From Acidobacteriota bacterium (GTDB lineage Bacteria > Acidobacteriota > Terriglobia > Terriglobales > Acidobacteriaceae), in assembly GCA_003224905.1 (NCBI GenBank), contig QIAA01000050.1:1-64000 (forward strand): a stretch of DNA of 64,000 bases, given 5' to 3'. Both the position numbers and the translations under genes were made by a program. Shown piece by piece: positions 54,517 through 63,035 of this stretch; positions within the stretch are counted from its first letter, which is position 1; each line of letters begins with the position of its first letter. The notes under the pieces were generated by a model. That model saw only the letters and a program-made list of their open reading frames with translations, was not told where the DNA came from and made no database searches.

Positions 54517-56436
54517 ATGCACAGCGACAAATACGATCCATACTCATCGCTTAATCAAAGGATTATTGACACCGTTATCGCCGGTACAGCCTTTTGGATG
54601 GCTTACGAGTTGCGCTTCGAAGGCCGCATTCCTGTCGCCTTCGAGTACCAACTATGGGTTTGCCTGCCCTGGGTAGTCCTCTTGCAAATCAGTGTCAACA
54701 GTCTTCTCGGAACCTACCAAATGATTTGGCGGTACACCAGCCTAGCTGATGTTGTAGTTCTTGCCCGAAATTACGCTCTGTTTTTCTTGGGGCTAATACT
54801 GTTTGCTTATGGGGCGCAATGGGGTAATCCTCTCCTGCAGGTCCCGCCGGCTCTGATCAGCATCGCCTTCATGCTGTCGCTCTCAGGGGGCCTGAGCGCG
54901 CGGGCGCTGCGCAGGGTTTGGTATGAAGGCGTAAGCAGTAAGCCACGCGACGGCGCTAAGGCCCTTCCCGTGCTCCTGATTGGCGCGGGACATGCCGGGG
55001 CGATAGTTGCCAAGGAAATCAGATCCAGGCTTGATATGCGGGCCCTCGGCTTTCTTGATGATGATCCCAAGAAGGCTGGCACTGTGATCAGCGGAATTCG
55101 CGTAGTGGGAGATCTGAACTCACTGCCGACGCTACTTCAAAAGCATCGTGTTCAAGAAGCTATCATCTGCATCCCACGGCTTCCCCGGGAGGCTCTCAAA
55201 CGCATTTGGGCGGTATGCGATCCGCTGGCGGTTCGGGTGAAAATTGTGCCTACACTGGAAGAGATCTTGCGTGGCCAGAAAAGCATTGCTGCCTTCCGGG
55301 AGATACGAATTGATGACCTACTGGGCCGCGATCCCGTCCTCCTCACCGTCGAAGATCGCGCCGTAGCGGACACGTACCGCAATCAATGTGTGATGGTGAC
55401 CGGAGCGGGTGGATCGATCGGCTCTGAGCTCGCCTGCCAGCTGGCCCAGTTCCAGCCGAAGCAGTTAGTCCTGCTGGACAAGGACGAAAACGGCCTGCAT
55501 GAAACCTATTTACGACTGCAAGGTAAAAACGATTGTCTGGTTGCTCCCGTGGTTGCAGATATCCGTTTTGCGGAACGAATGCGCGCAGTTTTCACGGCTT
55601 TTCAGCCGGAGGTGATTTTTCACGCGGCGGCTCATAAGCATGTTCACCTGATGGAAGTAAATCCATGCGAAGCCATTGCCAACAATGTGTTGGGCACGCG
55701 CAATTTGGTCGAGCAGGCGGTGTGCTCCCGGGTCGCGCGCTTCGTTCAGATTTCTACTGACAAGGCAGTTCGCCCAACCTCAATCATGGGAGCGTCGAAG
55801 CGAGTTTGCGAAATGATCGTGCAATCCCAAAAACATCAACATCACACGCGGTTTTGCTGCGTTCGCTTCGGCAACGTCCTGGGAAGTCGCGGAAGCGTGT
55901 TGCCGATTTTCCAGGAACAGATCCGGCATGGCGGGCCGGTCATCGTGACTCATCCAGAGGCGCAACGCTTCCTGATGACCATCCCCGAAGCCGTGTCTCT
56001 GCTGATTCAAGCCGGTACACTGGCCAGCGCGGGAGAAATTTTTCTGTTGGACATGGGTAAGCCGGTGCTGATTGGGAATCTGGCACGGGATTTGATCGAA
56101 TTATCGGGGCTGCGCCCGGGGAAAGACGTAGAAATCCAGACCACGCAACTCCGTCCAGGGGAAAAGCTGGCAGAAGAACTACTCGACAACAACACAGAAA
56201 GGCTTTTGCCCACCCAATTTCCTAAAATCCGCATGATCAGTGGGCGGACTTTTGAGACCAATATGTTTTGGAAGCAGGTGTGCGATCTGGAACAGGCAGC
56301 CCGACAGGAGCGCGCTGACGAGATCTATAGAATTCTGGGCGAAATGAATATTGGTTTCTGCGGCCATGCGGTACAAGCACTGCCGCGCGTTTCTGTGCCG
56401 CTCCACGCGCCGCGCGTTGCCGCTGCAGGCGTTTAG
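54517..56436 (+). CDS. Membrane NDP-sugar 4,6-dehydratase (PglF/WbpM/CapD-like)
   Basis: A 639-residue protein: four N-terminal membrane helices (about 15-120), a first Rossmann-like domain (VLLIGAGHAGAIVAKEI) and a C-terminal extended SDR domain (VMVTGAGGSIGSELACQLA, FHAAAHKHVHLMEVNP, STDKAVRPTSIMGASKRVCE and RFGNVLGSRGSVLPIF). This is the long form of UDP-GlcNAc 4,6-dehydratase. It produces the 4-keto-6-deoxy sugar that the DegT aminotransferase in the previous gene would aminate. Confidence 0.92.
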   Translation: MHSDKYDPYSSLNQRIIDTVIAGTAFWMAYELRFEGRIPVAFEYQLWVCLPWVVLLQISVNSLLGTYQMIWRYTSLADVVVLARNYALFFLGLILFAYGAQWGNPLLQVPPALISIAFMLSLSGGLSARALRRVWYEGVSSKPRDGAKALPVLLIGAGHAGAIVAKEIRSRLDMRALGFLDDDPKKAGTVISGIRVVGDLNSLPTLLQKHRVQEAIICIPRLPREALKRIWAVCDPLAVRVKIVPTLEEILRGQKSIAAFREIRIDDLLGRDPVLLTVEDRAVADTYRNQCVMVTGAGGSIGSELACQLAQFQPKQLVLLDKDENGLHETYLRLQGKNDCLVAPVVADIRFAERMRAVFTAFQPEVIFHAAAHKHVHLMEVNPCEAIANNVLGTRNLVEQAVCSRVARFVQISTDKAVRPTSIMGASKRVCEMIVQSQKHQHHTRFCCVRFGNVLGSRGSVLPIFQEQIRHGGPVIVTHPEAQRFLMTIPEAVSLLIQAGTLASAGEIFLLDMGKPVLIGNLARDLIELSGLRPGKDVEIQTTQLRPGEKLAEELLDNNTERLLPTQFPKIRMISGRTFETNMFWKQVCDLEQAARQERADEIYRILGEMNIGFCGHAVQALPRVSVPLHAPRVAAAGV

Positions 56437-56469
56437 TTATCTGCTGTTCACCTTTTGCCTAGGAAATTA

Positions 56470-57219
56470 ATGGCCGAACAGTTTGCAGCAGCTCAGGATC
56501 TTGCTGAGGGCTGGAGTGCGTCGGAGGTGTTGGGCTGGGCATTCAATCTTTACGGTGGAGATATTGCCATTGCATCAGCGTTTGGTCCAGAAGGGATCGT
56601 GATTATTGATCTTGCATCGCAAATCTCTCCCAGGCCAAAGGTATTCACACTCGACACTGGGTTCCTGTTTCCGGAGACGCATGAGCTCATCGACCGGGTC
56701 GAGCGGCACTATCAAATCAGAGTGGAACGCGTTTATCCCGAACTCAGTTCGGAGGAACAGGTCAGCCTCTACGGGCCTGCCCTTTGGAGCCGTGATCCTG
56801 ATCAGTGCTGCCGCTTACGGAAGGTTCAGCCTCTCACGAAGAAATTGTCAGAACTGCGGGCCTGGGTCACCGGTATCCGCCGGGAGCAGACGCCGTCGCG
56901 TGCACTCGCCCGCAAGGTGGAGTGGGATGCAAAGTTTGGATTGATCAAGGTCAATCCTCTGGTGGATTGGACGATGCAGGCAGTTTGGGACCATATTCGC
57001 CGGAGTCAACTTCCCTACAACCGTTTGCACGAGCGAAATTATCCCAGCATCGGCTGTGTTCACTGCACCCGTGCAGTGAACCCGGGAGAACCTCCGCGCG
57101 GCGGACGCTGGCCCGGCTTCGAGAAGGTGGAATGCGGTCTGCATAATCTTTCGTGGCATGGGAAAGATCCGGCTGGAACCGGAGACTTATTGCCCGAAAT
57201 TCCAAAACCACCGACTTAA
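56470..57219 (+). CDS. cysH: Adenylyl-sulfate (APS) reductase
   Basis: A 249-residue CysH protein. The PP-loop region is IASAFGPEGIVIIDL, the [4Fe-4S] Cys pairs are RDPDQCCRLRKVQPL and SIGCVHCTRAV, GIRREQTPSR follows the first, and ECGLH with the catalytic Cys is near the C-terminus. The CC/CxxC set marks the APS-reducing, Fe-S-containing type. It converts APS to sulfite and AMP. The ATG at 56470 has AGGA upstream; a TTG at 56455 is less likely. It is the last gene of the cluster, right before a strong terminator, so its sulfite could feed SqdB. Confidence 0.92.
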   Translation: MAEQFAAAQDLAEGWSASEVLGWAFNLYGGDIAIASAFGPEGIVIIDLASQISPRPKVFTLDTGFLFPETHELIDRVERHYQIRVERVYPELSSEEQVSLYGPALWSRDPDQCCRLRKVQPLTKKLSELRAWVTGIRREQTPSRALARKVEWDAKFGLIKVNPLVDWTMQAVWDHIRRSQLPYNRLHERNYPSIGCVHCTRAVNPGEPPRGGRWPGFEKVECGLHNLSWHGKDPAGTGDLLPEIPKPPT

Positions 57220-57244
57220 GCAATTCCACACGCAATTTCATCCT

Positions 57245-57275
57245 CGGGGCTGCGCAAGCAGCCCCGTTTTATTTT
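57245..57275 (+). terminator. Intrinsic terminator at the end of the polysaccharide cluster
   Basis: CGGGGCTGC-GCAA-GCAGCCCCG, a perfect 9-bp stem with a GCAA tetraloop, followed by TTTTATTTT. It lies 25 bases after the cysH stop and overlaps the end of the convergent winged-helix gene. Confidence 0.9.
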
Positions 57276-58165
57276 GGAGAGATTGTGTGCGCAGCTTGCG
57301 AAATTTTCCTCCATTCGCCGGCTTCCTTAGAATAGGTCATTCGGACCAGTGTTCTTTCGGAAAACGGAACATACAAGAGAGCTGCAGTTGCGGCAAAAGC
57401 TGCGCCGAATCCAACTTTCGAGCTCAAGAGAAAAGGTGCCAGAGCCCACAATTGATCAAGTACAAGCACACCGGGAAATATGCGCAGAAATTTATCGCCG
57501 AGGGGTTGATGATCGAAAGCGACAGCGGTAAGCAGATAGCAGCGCACGGGAATACCAATTCCTGCAGTAACGAGCACGGCTGCGAAAACTGCTTCCGCAA
57601 TCCGGTCAGTCAGAAACGAATCAACAATCTTCGCGATTTCGTGCAATCGAAAAAGAGCTGCCAGGTAAAAAACTAAATACATCACTTGAATCAGTCCGAA
57701 AAGGCCGCGCGTAATGCCACGTCGCGGGAGCGGGATGTCGAGGCCAGGATGTAACTCGCGCTCTTTACGCCGAGCGGCTAGTACTTCACTGGAGCTCTCA
57801 GCCGGTCTCCGCGTCTCCAGCGGCTCTACGACGGCCAGAAACCGGTAACCGCGGCGAGAAAGCGTTTCTATATAGCGCGGATTCGCGGCGGAATCTCCCA
57901 ATGCTTCCCGCAATTTGTTCACAGCCGTGTTCAGGCTGTGGTCGAAATCGACGAAAGTATCGGCTGGCCACAATTTCTGCTGCAGTTCCTCCCTTGTAAC
58001 TACTCCCCCCGCCCGTTCCAGTAGGGATAACAGAACTTGAAAGGGCTGCTCCTGCAAGCGGATCCGTACGCCGCTTTTGCGCAGCTCTCCCGCCGCGGGA
58101 TTCACCTCGAAGACGCCAAAGCGGTAAATTCGTCCTGCCGTACTGGCTTGGGGACTGGACATCAT
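57269..58165 (-). CDS. Winged-helix DNA-binding protein with membrane tail
   Basis: A 298-residue regulator. Residues 12-105 form an OmpR/CadC-type winged helix (YRFGVFEVNPAAGELRKSG, QEQPFQVLLSLLERAG, REELQQKLWPADTFVDFDHS, NPRYIETLSRRGYRFLAVV). After a linker follow four or five membrane helices (LFGLIQVMYLVFYLAALF, IAEAVFAAVLVTAGIGIPV, VLVLDQLWALAPFLL). The wHTH-plus-membrane design is common in acidobacteria. ATG 58165 (MMSSPQAST) is preferred over the longer frame to 58288. It may sense a membrane signal directly. Confidence 0.85.
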   Translation of the reverse strand: MMSSPQASTAGRIYRFGVFEVNPAAGELRKSGVRIRLQEQPFQVLLSLLERAGGVVTREELQQKLWPADTFVDFDHSLNTAVNKLREALGDSAANPRYIETLSRRGYRFLAVVEPLETRRPAESSSEVLAARRKERELHPGLDIPLPRRGITRGLFGLIQVMYLVFYLAALFRLHEIAKIVDSFLTDRIAEAVFAAVLVTAGIGIPVRCYLLTAVAFDHQPLGDKFLRIFPGVLVLDQLWALAPFLLSSKVGFGAAFAATAALLYVPFSERTLVRMTYSKEAGEWRKISQAAHTISPK

Positions 58166-58269
58166 TGAGCGGGCGTAGTGTATCAGGACGGCGCTTTCGA
58201 AGCCTACGTAGTTTGGGGGTGGGCTTCTGAAAACCACGGCCAGGCTGGACGGAGGGTTAAAATAAGCAC

Positions 58270-58437
58270 GTGCCCTCCTCCGGTGCACAACCGCATTCCG
58301 AACCCCAGCAGAAACAGCGCCCTGCGAAGTCGCACATCTGCACGATGGAAGCGGCCGGGTTGCTGGTGATCGGTTTACTGATCCTCATTCTTACGCTCGC
58401 CCGCTCCTGGCACTCCGTTTCCTGGAGTGTTCGCTGA
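58270..58437 (+). CDS. Small membrane protein upstream of miaA
   Basis: A 55-residue frame from GTG 58270 to TGA 58437, two bases before miaA. Its end has one hydrophobic helix (AAGLLVIGLLILILTLARSW) after a polar Pro/Gln-rich N-terminus, then HSVSWSVR. It fills the gap between the divergent regulator and miaA precisely, which suggests that it is a real gene in the miaA operon. No family recognised. Confidence 0.5.
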   Translation: MPSSGAQPHSEPQQKQRPAKSHICTMEAAGLLVIGLLILILTLARSWHSVSWSVR

Positions 58438-58439
58438 CA

Positions 58440-59402
58440 GTGCCCGCCGAGCCGCTGCTGGTCGTGATACTGGGCCCGACCGGAAGTTGCAAGACCGCTC
58501 TTTCTGTTGTTCTTGCCGAGCGCTTTCATGGCGAAATCGTGAACTGCGACTCCGTCGCCATGTATCGAGATTTTGAAATCGGTACTGCCAAGCCCAGTGC
58601 GGCCGAGCGGATTCGTGCTCCTCATCATTTATTTGATTTTGTTGATCCGAAGTCAGAGATTACCGCCGGAGAATATGCGCGCCGCGCCCGCGCCGTGCTG
58701 GAAGAGATCAAATCTCGTAGAACTTTGCCAATCATTGTCGGAGGCACGGGGCTATATCTCCGCGCGTTATTGGAAGGCCTTTCTCCCGGTCCGCGTCGTT
58801 GTCAAGCCCTGCGGCTGCGGCTGCGGGAAAGCGCCGCCCGGCGCGATTCCGGGTACTTGCATCGCATGCTGCGGCGAATGGATCATGCCAGCGCAGAAAG
58901 AATCCATCCGAATGACACTCCCAAGTTGATTCGGGCAATCGAAGTTTGCCTGGCGTCGCGGCAAAAAATGTCTGAGTTATGGAAACAGGGACGGGACCCA
59001 GTGCACGGGTTTCATGTTGTTCGTCTCGGATTGAATCCCGATCGCAGGGCGCTCTACGAGCGCATAAACAATCGCGCACGACGCATGTTTCAGCGCGGCC
59101 TTGTGGAAGAAACGCGCCATTTGCTGCAGAAATACGGGCCTGAGGCGCGCCCGATGAGTTCGCTCGGATACAAACAGGCCGCTCAAGTGATACGGAAGCA
59201 AATAGATGAAGGCAGTGCCCTTGCCGCCGCACAACAGGCACACCGCAACTACGCCAAGCGGCAGATGACGTGGTTCCGTCGCGAGCAGGAGGTCGTCTGG
59301 TTCAGCGGCTTCGGCGATGAATTAGCAGCCCAGGAGTGGGCTGTTAACCAGATCGCTTCCGCGCGCAGGGATGTCCTTTCTCCCGCTGAACCTGACACAT
59401 GA
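58440..59402 (+). CDS. miaA: tRNA dimethylallyltransferase
   Basis: A 320-residue MiaA that adds a dimethylallyl group to A37 of tRNAs reading UNN codons. It keeps GEIVNCDSVAMYRDFEIGTA (catalytic Asp), PHHLFDFVDP, IIVGGTGLYLRALLEG, SSLGYKQ and the C-terminal RQMTWFRREQEVVWF. Its P-loop reads GPTGSCKTAL, with Cys in place of the second conserved Gly (TGC for GGC). GTG start two bases after the small membrane gene. Otherwise typical in length. Confidence 0.93.
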   Translation: MPAEPLLVVILGPTGSCKTALSVVLAERFHGEIVNCDSVAMYRDFEIGTAKPSAAERIRAPHHLFDFVDPKSEITAGEYARRARAVLEEIKSRRTLPIIVGGTGLYLRALLEGLSPGPRRCQALRLRLRESAARRDSGYLHRMLRRMDHASAERIHPNDTPKLIRAIEVCLASRQKMSELWKQGRDPVHGFHVVRLGLNPDRRALYERINNRARRMFQRGLVEETRHLLQKYGPEARPMSSLGYKQAAQVIRKQIDEGSALAAAQQAHRNYAKRQMTWFRREQEVVWFSGFGDELAAQEWAVNQIASARRDVLSPAEPDT

Positions 59403-59427
59403 CACCTGTTCTGCTATCGTCTGTCCC

Positions 59428-61329
59428 ATGTTGCGGCTCAGCATTCCGGTTCTGATCCTTGTCCTTGCGATTCCTGCCCTCCCCAAAGACAAATACGTGA
59501 AACCTGGCCCCATTCACCTCGATCGGGACGGCGAGAAGTGGGCGGAGAAAACGGTTCGCAAGCTCTCTCTCGAAGAAAAGATAGGCCAGCTTTTCATGAT
59601 CTGGGTTCGAGCGCAATTCATGAACGTAAACAGTCCCGATTATTTGCAGCTTCGCGACACCATGCAGAAGTACCACATCGGCTCGTTCGCCATGACCGTC
59701 CGCTTCGAGCCTCCATTTCTTTATCGCAATCAGCCTTATGAAGCTGCGGAGCTGCTCAATCGATTGCAGAAAGACTCCAAGTTGCCGTTGTTGATCGCTG
59801 CCGATTTTGAACGCGGAATGACCATGCGATTAAACGGTGCTACCGAGTTCCCTCATGCCATGGCGTTTGGAGCAACCGGGAAGCTGGACTATGCGGAGAG
59901 TTTCGGTCGCATAACTGCTCAGGAGGCCCGTGCCGTCGGTGTGTACTGGAATTTTTTTCCTGACGCCGACGTGAATTCGAATCCGGCGAACCCCATCATC
60001 AACACTCGTTCATTTGGTGAAGACCCTCAGCAGGTCAGTGATCTGGTTACAGCCTATGTTCATGGTGCCCGAGCTAACGGGATGCTGACTACCGTTAAAC
60101 ATTTCCCTGGGCATGGTGATACGGCCACCGATTCGCATTTGAGTCTTGCGCAGGTTACTGGCGATCGTAAGCGTTTGGAATCGGTTGAGCTGGTGCCGTT
60201 TCGCAGAGCGATAGAAATAGGAGTCGATTCTGTGATGGTCGCTCACGTCACGGTGCCCGCCTTGGAGTCCGATCCGAATCGGGTTGCTACAACGTCACCC
60301 ACGATTGTTACTGGCTTGCTGAAGGATCAACTCAGGTTCAAAGGGCTCGTGGTGACGGATGCGCTGGATATGGCAGCTCTGACTCGGCTTTACGCCGATA
60401 ACATCGGCCGCACGGCGGTAGACGCTTCTAAAGCTGGGAACGATCTTCTGCTCATTCCGCCTGACCTAGACGCTGCGTACAACGCTATGCTTGATGCGGC
60501 ACGCAAGGGCGAGATTTCGCAGACCCAAATTGACGCTTCCGTCCTCAAGATATTGAAGGCAAAAGCATCGTTAGGCCTGCACAAGGCGCGCCTCGTGGAT
60601 ATCGACAAACTCTCAACCCTCGTTGGACAGCCTGAGAACATCGCCCTGGGCCAACAGATCTCAGATGACGCTGTCACGCTCGTCCGCGACAATGGCAAAC
60701 TGCTACCGTTGAAACAAACGGGAACTGTTAAGTCTGCGCTTCCGTATCAGGAAGCAAGAGAGACGCGCAACGATCTGGTAGTCGTAATTTTGTCGGAGGA
60801 TGTACGCACCGAGGCTGGAAGGACATTAGAACGGCAGATACATGTTCGCGTCCCCGATGCGAACGTGATTTATGTTGATCCTCGCATTGCAGATGCCATG
60901 TCTGAGGAAGTATTGCAAGCCGTGGGAGGAGCCAAAGCCGTGATTGCGGCTGTTTACGTTGTGCCCACTGCCGGCAAAGCTATAAGAGGCGAGAACGGTC
61001 CAACGAATTCGGTCTCCCTCGATGATTCCAGCGGAAGCTTATTGAGGAAGATTCTTCACCGCGCTGGCGCGAGGACGGCGGTGCTGGCAATGGGCAATCC
61101 ATATCTGGCGCAGGACTTTCCAGAAGTGCAGAATTACCTGTGCACATTTTCCAATGTGCCCATATCCGAGGCGAGTGTCACCAAGGCCCTATTCGGCGAA
61201 ATTGCAACTCATGGACATCTGCCAGTGAGCATTCCGAATATTGCGCGGCGAGGTGCAGGTATCGAACGCGAGGCACAACTTACGCCGGGAGAAAGCGATC
61301 ATGCAAACTCGAAACCTAATGGCCAATAG
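59428..61329 (+). CDS. Secreted glycoside hydrolase family 3 (NagZ/beta-glucosidase-like)
   Basis: A 633-residue exported enzyme with a signal peptide (LSIPVLILVLAIPALPKD), LSLEEKIGQLFMIWV, LIAADFERGMTMRL and AMAFGATG near the N-terminus, the sugar-binding KHFPGHGDTATDSHLSL at about 225, and the nucleophile motif VVTDALDMAAL (about 310). A C-terminal GH3 domain follows (about 405-600). KHFPGHGDT favours beta-N-acetylhexosaminidase activity, as in peptidoglycan recycling or chitin use. ATG 59428 is taken because it opens the signal peptide; the frame further upstream overlaps miaA. Confidence 0.9.
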   Translation: MLRLSIPVLILVLAIPALPKDKYVKPGPIHLDRDGEKWAEKTVRKLSLEEKIGQLFMIWVRAQFMNVNSPDYLQLRDTMQKYHIGSFAMTVRFEPPFLYRNQPYEAAELLNRLQKDSKLPLLIAADFERGMTMRLNGATEFPHAMAFGATGKLDYAESFGRITAQEARAVGVYWNFFPDADVNSNPANPIINTRSFGEDPQQVSDLVTAYVHGARANGMLTTVKHFPGHGDTATDSHLSLAQVTGDRKRLESVELVPFRRAIEIGVDSVMVAHVTVPALESDPNRVATTSPTIVTGLLKDQLRFKGLVVTDALDMAALTRLYADNIGRTAVDASKAGNDLLLIPPDLDAAYNAMLDAARKGEISQTQIDASVLKILKAKASLGLHKARLVDIDKLSTLVGQPENIALGQQISDDAVTLVRDNGKLLPLKQTGTVKSALPYQEARETRNDLVVVILSEDVRTEAGRTLERQIHVRVPDANVIYVDPRIADAMSEEVLQAVGGAKAVIAAVYVVPTAGKAIRGENGPTNSVSLDDSSGSLLRKILHRAGARTAVLAMGNPYLAQDFPEVQNYLCTFSNVPISEASVTKALFGEIATHGHLPVSIPNIARRGAGIEREAQLTPGESDHANSKPNGQ

Positions 61330-61903
61330 TTATTTCGCTGCAATGCTGACCGTTATCGCGGTTCTGCTGCTCGTCCTGGCCGCCTGCAGCATCAACGTAA
61401 AGAAAGGCGAGCAGGGCGAAGACAAGAGGGTGGACATACAGACTCCAGTAGGTGGGATACACGTCAGCAAGGATGCCGATGAGGGCGATGTTGGGCTGCC
61501 TGTTTATCCGGGGGCGCGCAAGAAAGAAAAGGATGACGAAGGCGGAGAAAAGTCCGCCAACGTCAATATCTCCGCCGGCAAGTTCGGATTGCGGGTGGTT
61601 GCCATCGAGTATGAATCCAATGATTCGCCTGACAAGCTGGTCTCTTATTATCGTGATCAGCTGAAAAAATATGGCAAAGTGCTCGAATGCCACACGACCC
61701 GCCACGGTCAAAGCACGTCAACCGGCGATGATGATGATTCCAACGAATTGAAATGCGAGGGTGATAATAATGGCAAGAATATAGAGTTGAAAGTGGGCAC
61801 GAAGCAGAATCAGCATATCGTTGCGATAGAACCCACAAAAAATGGCAAGGGCTGCGATTTTGGCCTCGTCCATGTGCAGATACAGGGCAAAGACACCGTC
61901 TGA
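61301..61903 (+). CDS. Lipoprotein of unknown function
   Basis: A 200-residue protein with a lipobox (VLLLVLAACS, Cys near residue 30), then a charged segment (KKGEQGEDKRVDIQTPVGGI), and a small domain (about 60-190) with LPVYPGARKK and LVSYYRDQLKKYGKVLECH, a pattern shared by acidobacterial putative lipoproteins. It overlaps the GH3 gene by 29 bases and has GGGAGAAAG before the ATG, so it is translated from the same message. Confidence 0.75.
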   Translation: MQTRNLMANSYFAAMLTVIAVLLLVLAACSINVKKGEQGEDKRVDIQTPVGGIHVSKDADEGDVGLPVYPGARKKEKDDEGGEKSANVNISAGKFGLRVVAIEYESNDSPDKLVSYYRDQLKKYGKVLECHTTRHGQSTSTGDDDDSNELKCEGDNNGKNIELKVGTKQNQHIVAIEPTKNGKGCDFGLVHVQIQGKDTV

Positions 61904-61932
61904 GTCACGGTTCAAGTTCGCTGAAGTCCATC

Positions 61933-61964
61933 TTCTCCGAGCATGTAGAATTTAGCTCGGAGAA
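61933..61964 (+). promoter_or_regulatory. Hairpin covering the cmk ribosome binding site and start
   Basis: TTCTCCGAGC (61933-61942) and GCTCGGAGAA (61955-61964) form a perfect 10-bp stem around a 12-base loop. The right arm contains GGAG and ends on the A of the ATG. In the mRNA, translation would be closed unless the hairpin is opened, or the transcript begins inside it. Confidence 0.5.
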
Positions 61965-62656
61965 TGACCGATCCCACCTTTCGTAAGCTCATTATTGCTA
62001 TAGATGGTCCCGCTGGCGCGGGAAAAAGCACCATTGCCTCGCGGCTTGCACACAAGCTCGGCTATGCGAATCTTGAAAGCGGGGCGATGTATCGCGCTCT
62101 CGCGCTGAAAGCAATCGAATGGGACGTGGCGTTTGACGATGAACCGGCATTGGTACAACTGGCGCACGATTCCCGCATCCACCTCGAACCCACAATAGCC
62201 GGTAACCGAGTGTTGCTCGATCGGCGCGACGTGACTCAGCGTGTGCGGGAATCGGACGTTACTGAGGGCGCTTCCCGTGTGTCTATCCACCCCAAAGTTC
62301 GGGAGTGGATGGTCGCGCGCCAGCAGGAGATGGGCGGCAGCGGCGGAATTGTGATGGAAGGCCGTGATATAGGCACAGTAGTCTTCCCCCACGCAGATGT
62401 AAAAATCTTTCTTGATGCCGACCCAGTGGTGCGCGAGCAACGGCGGCGCCAGCAAGAGCGAGCGTCAGGCGCAGCTGCCCCGGTTAACGCAGCCGAACTG
62501 CGCGAACGCGACCGCCGCGACCGCACGCGCGTTGCCTCCCCGCTACAACCGGCCGCCGACGCCGTATTACTCGATTCCACGTCGCTTTCGGAAGACCAAG
62601 TGCTAGAGAGGATAGAGGGAGTGGTCAGGCAGAGGATGACACAGAACCGAACATGA
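61964..62656 (+). CDS. cmk: Cytidylate kinase
   Basis: A 230-residue CMP kinase that makes CDP/dCDP. It has the P-loop IAIDGPAGAGKSTIASRLA, KLGYANLESGAMYRALAL, the insert region RVSIHPKVREWMVARQQEM, EGRDIGTVVFP and the LID-type RERDRRDRTR. Normal length. The start codon is sequestered in a hairpin (61933-61964). rpsA often follows cmk, but here an Oar-like gene lies downstream. Confidence 0.95.
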   Translation: MTDPTFRKLIIAIDGPAGAGKSTIASRLAHKLGYANLESGAMYRALALKAIEWDVAFDDEPALVQLAHDSRIHLEPTIAGNRVLLDRRDVTQRVRESDVTEGASRVSIHPKVREWMVARQQEMGGSGGIVMEGRDIGTVVFPHADVKIFLDADPVVREQRRRQQERASGAAAPVNAAELRERDRRDRTRVASPLQPAADAVLLDSTSLSEDQVLERIEGVVRQRMTQNRT

Positions 62657-63035
62657 AAATCACCGCCGGTTGCGTGACATTGCAACAATGGGGGCGCCGG
62701 AGGGAATTCAACGGTGATGCGTGGCATCCCCAATGCGTTCCCTCCGACTGGCCGAGGAGTCCTGCTCGCACAGCACGGGTCCGCTACTGGTAGCGGGGCT
62801 CGCGGACAGGTGCCTCGTCGGTGGTCATGATAAGCCTGAATATTGAGAATTGTGCGGCGTGGCGTAACTTGGCGCTCTCGACCAAATTCTCGTAACGGGC
62901 TCGCCCAAATTTTCAAATAGGGAAACTGTTAAAAGAAATCTCAGCCGATCATAGCCGTGACCACGCTCACGGTGATATACAAGCTTTGTTCCCCAGGTCT
63001 GGACTCGCATCAGCCAACTCTCAGGTGCGAGCCCT
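62657..63035. other. Gap with stacked inverted repeats downstream of cmk
   Basis: This gap of about 379 bases has no convincing gene. It contains CGGAGGGAA (62698-62706) with TTCCCTCCG (62738-62746), an inner GATGC/GCATC stem, then CGAGG ... CCTCG (62754-62818), inside which CCGCTA-CTGG-TAGCGG and TGCT/AGCA stems form. Together they could fold as two stacked hairpins and a three-way junction. This may be an RNA element, a structured 3' end or a palindromic repeat. The promoter of the receptor gene should lie at its end. Confidence 0.4.

Noticed and set aside
62698-62790. A cobalamin riboswitch
   Set aside because: GGGAA, GGTG and ATCCCC occur in a suggestive order, but the B12 box and the conserved core are missing and the downstream gene is 250 bases away.
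62236-62916. A 226-codon minus-strand frame
   Set aside because: It is antisense to cmk and runs through the palindromic gap; it is rich in Pro, Arg and Ser without motif.
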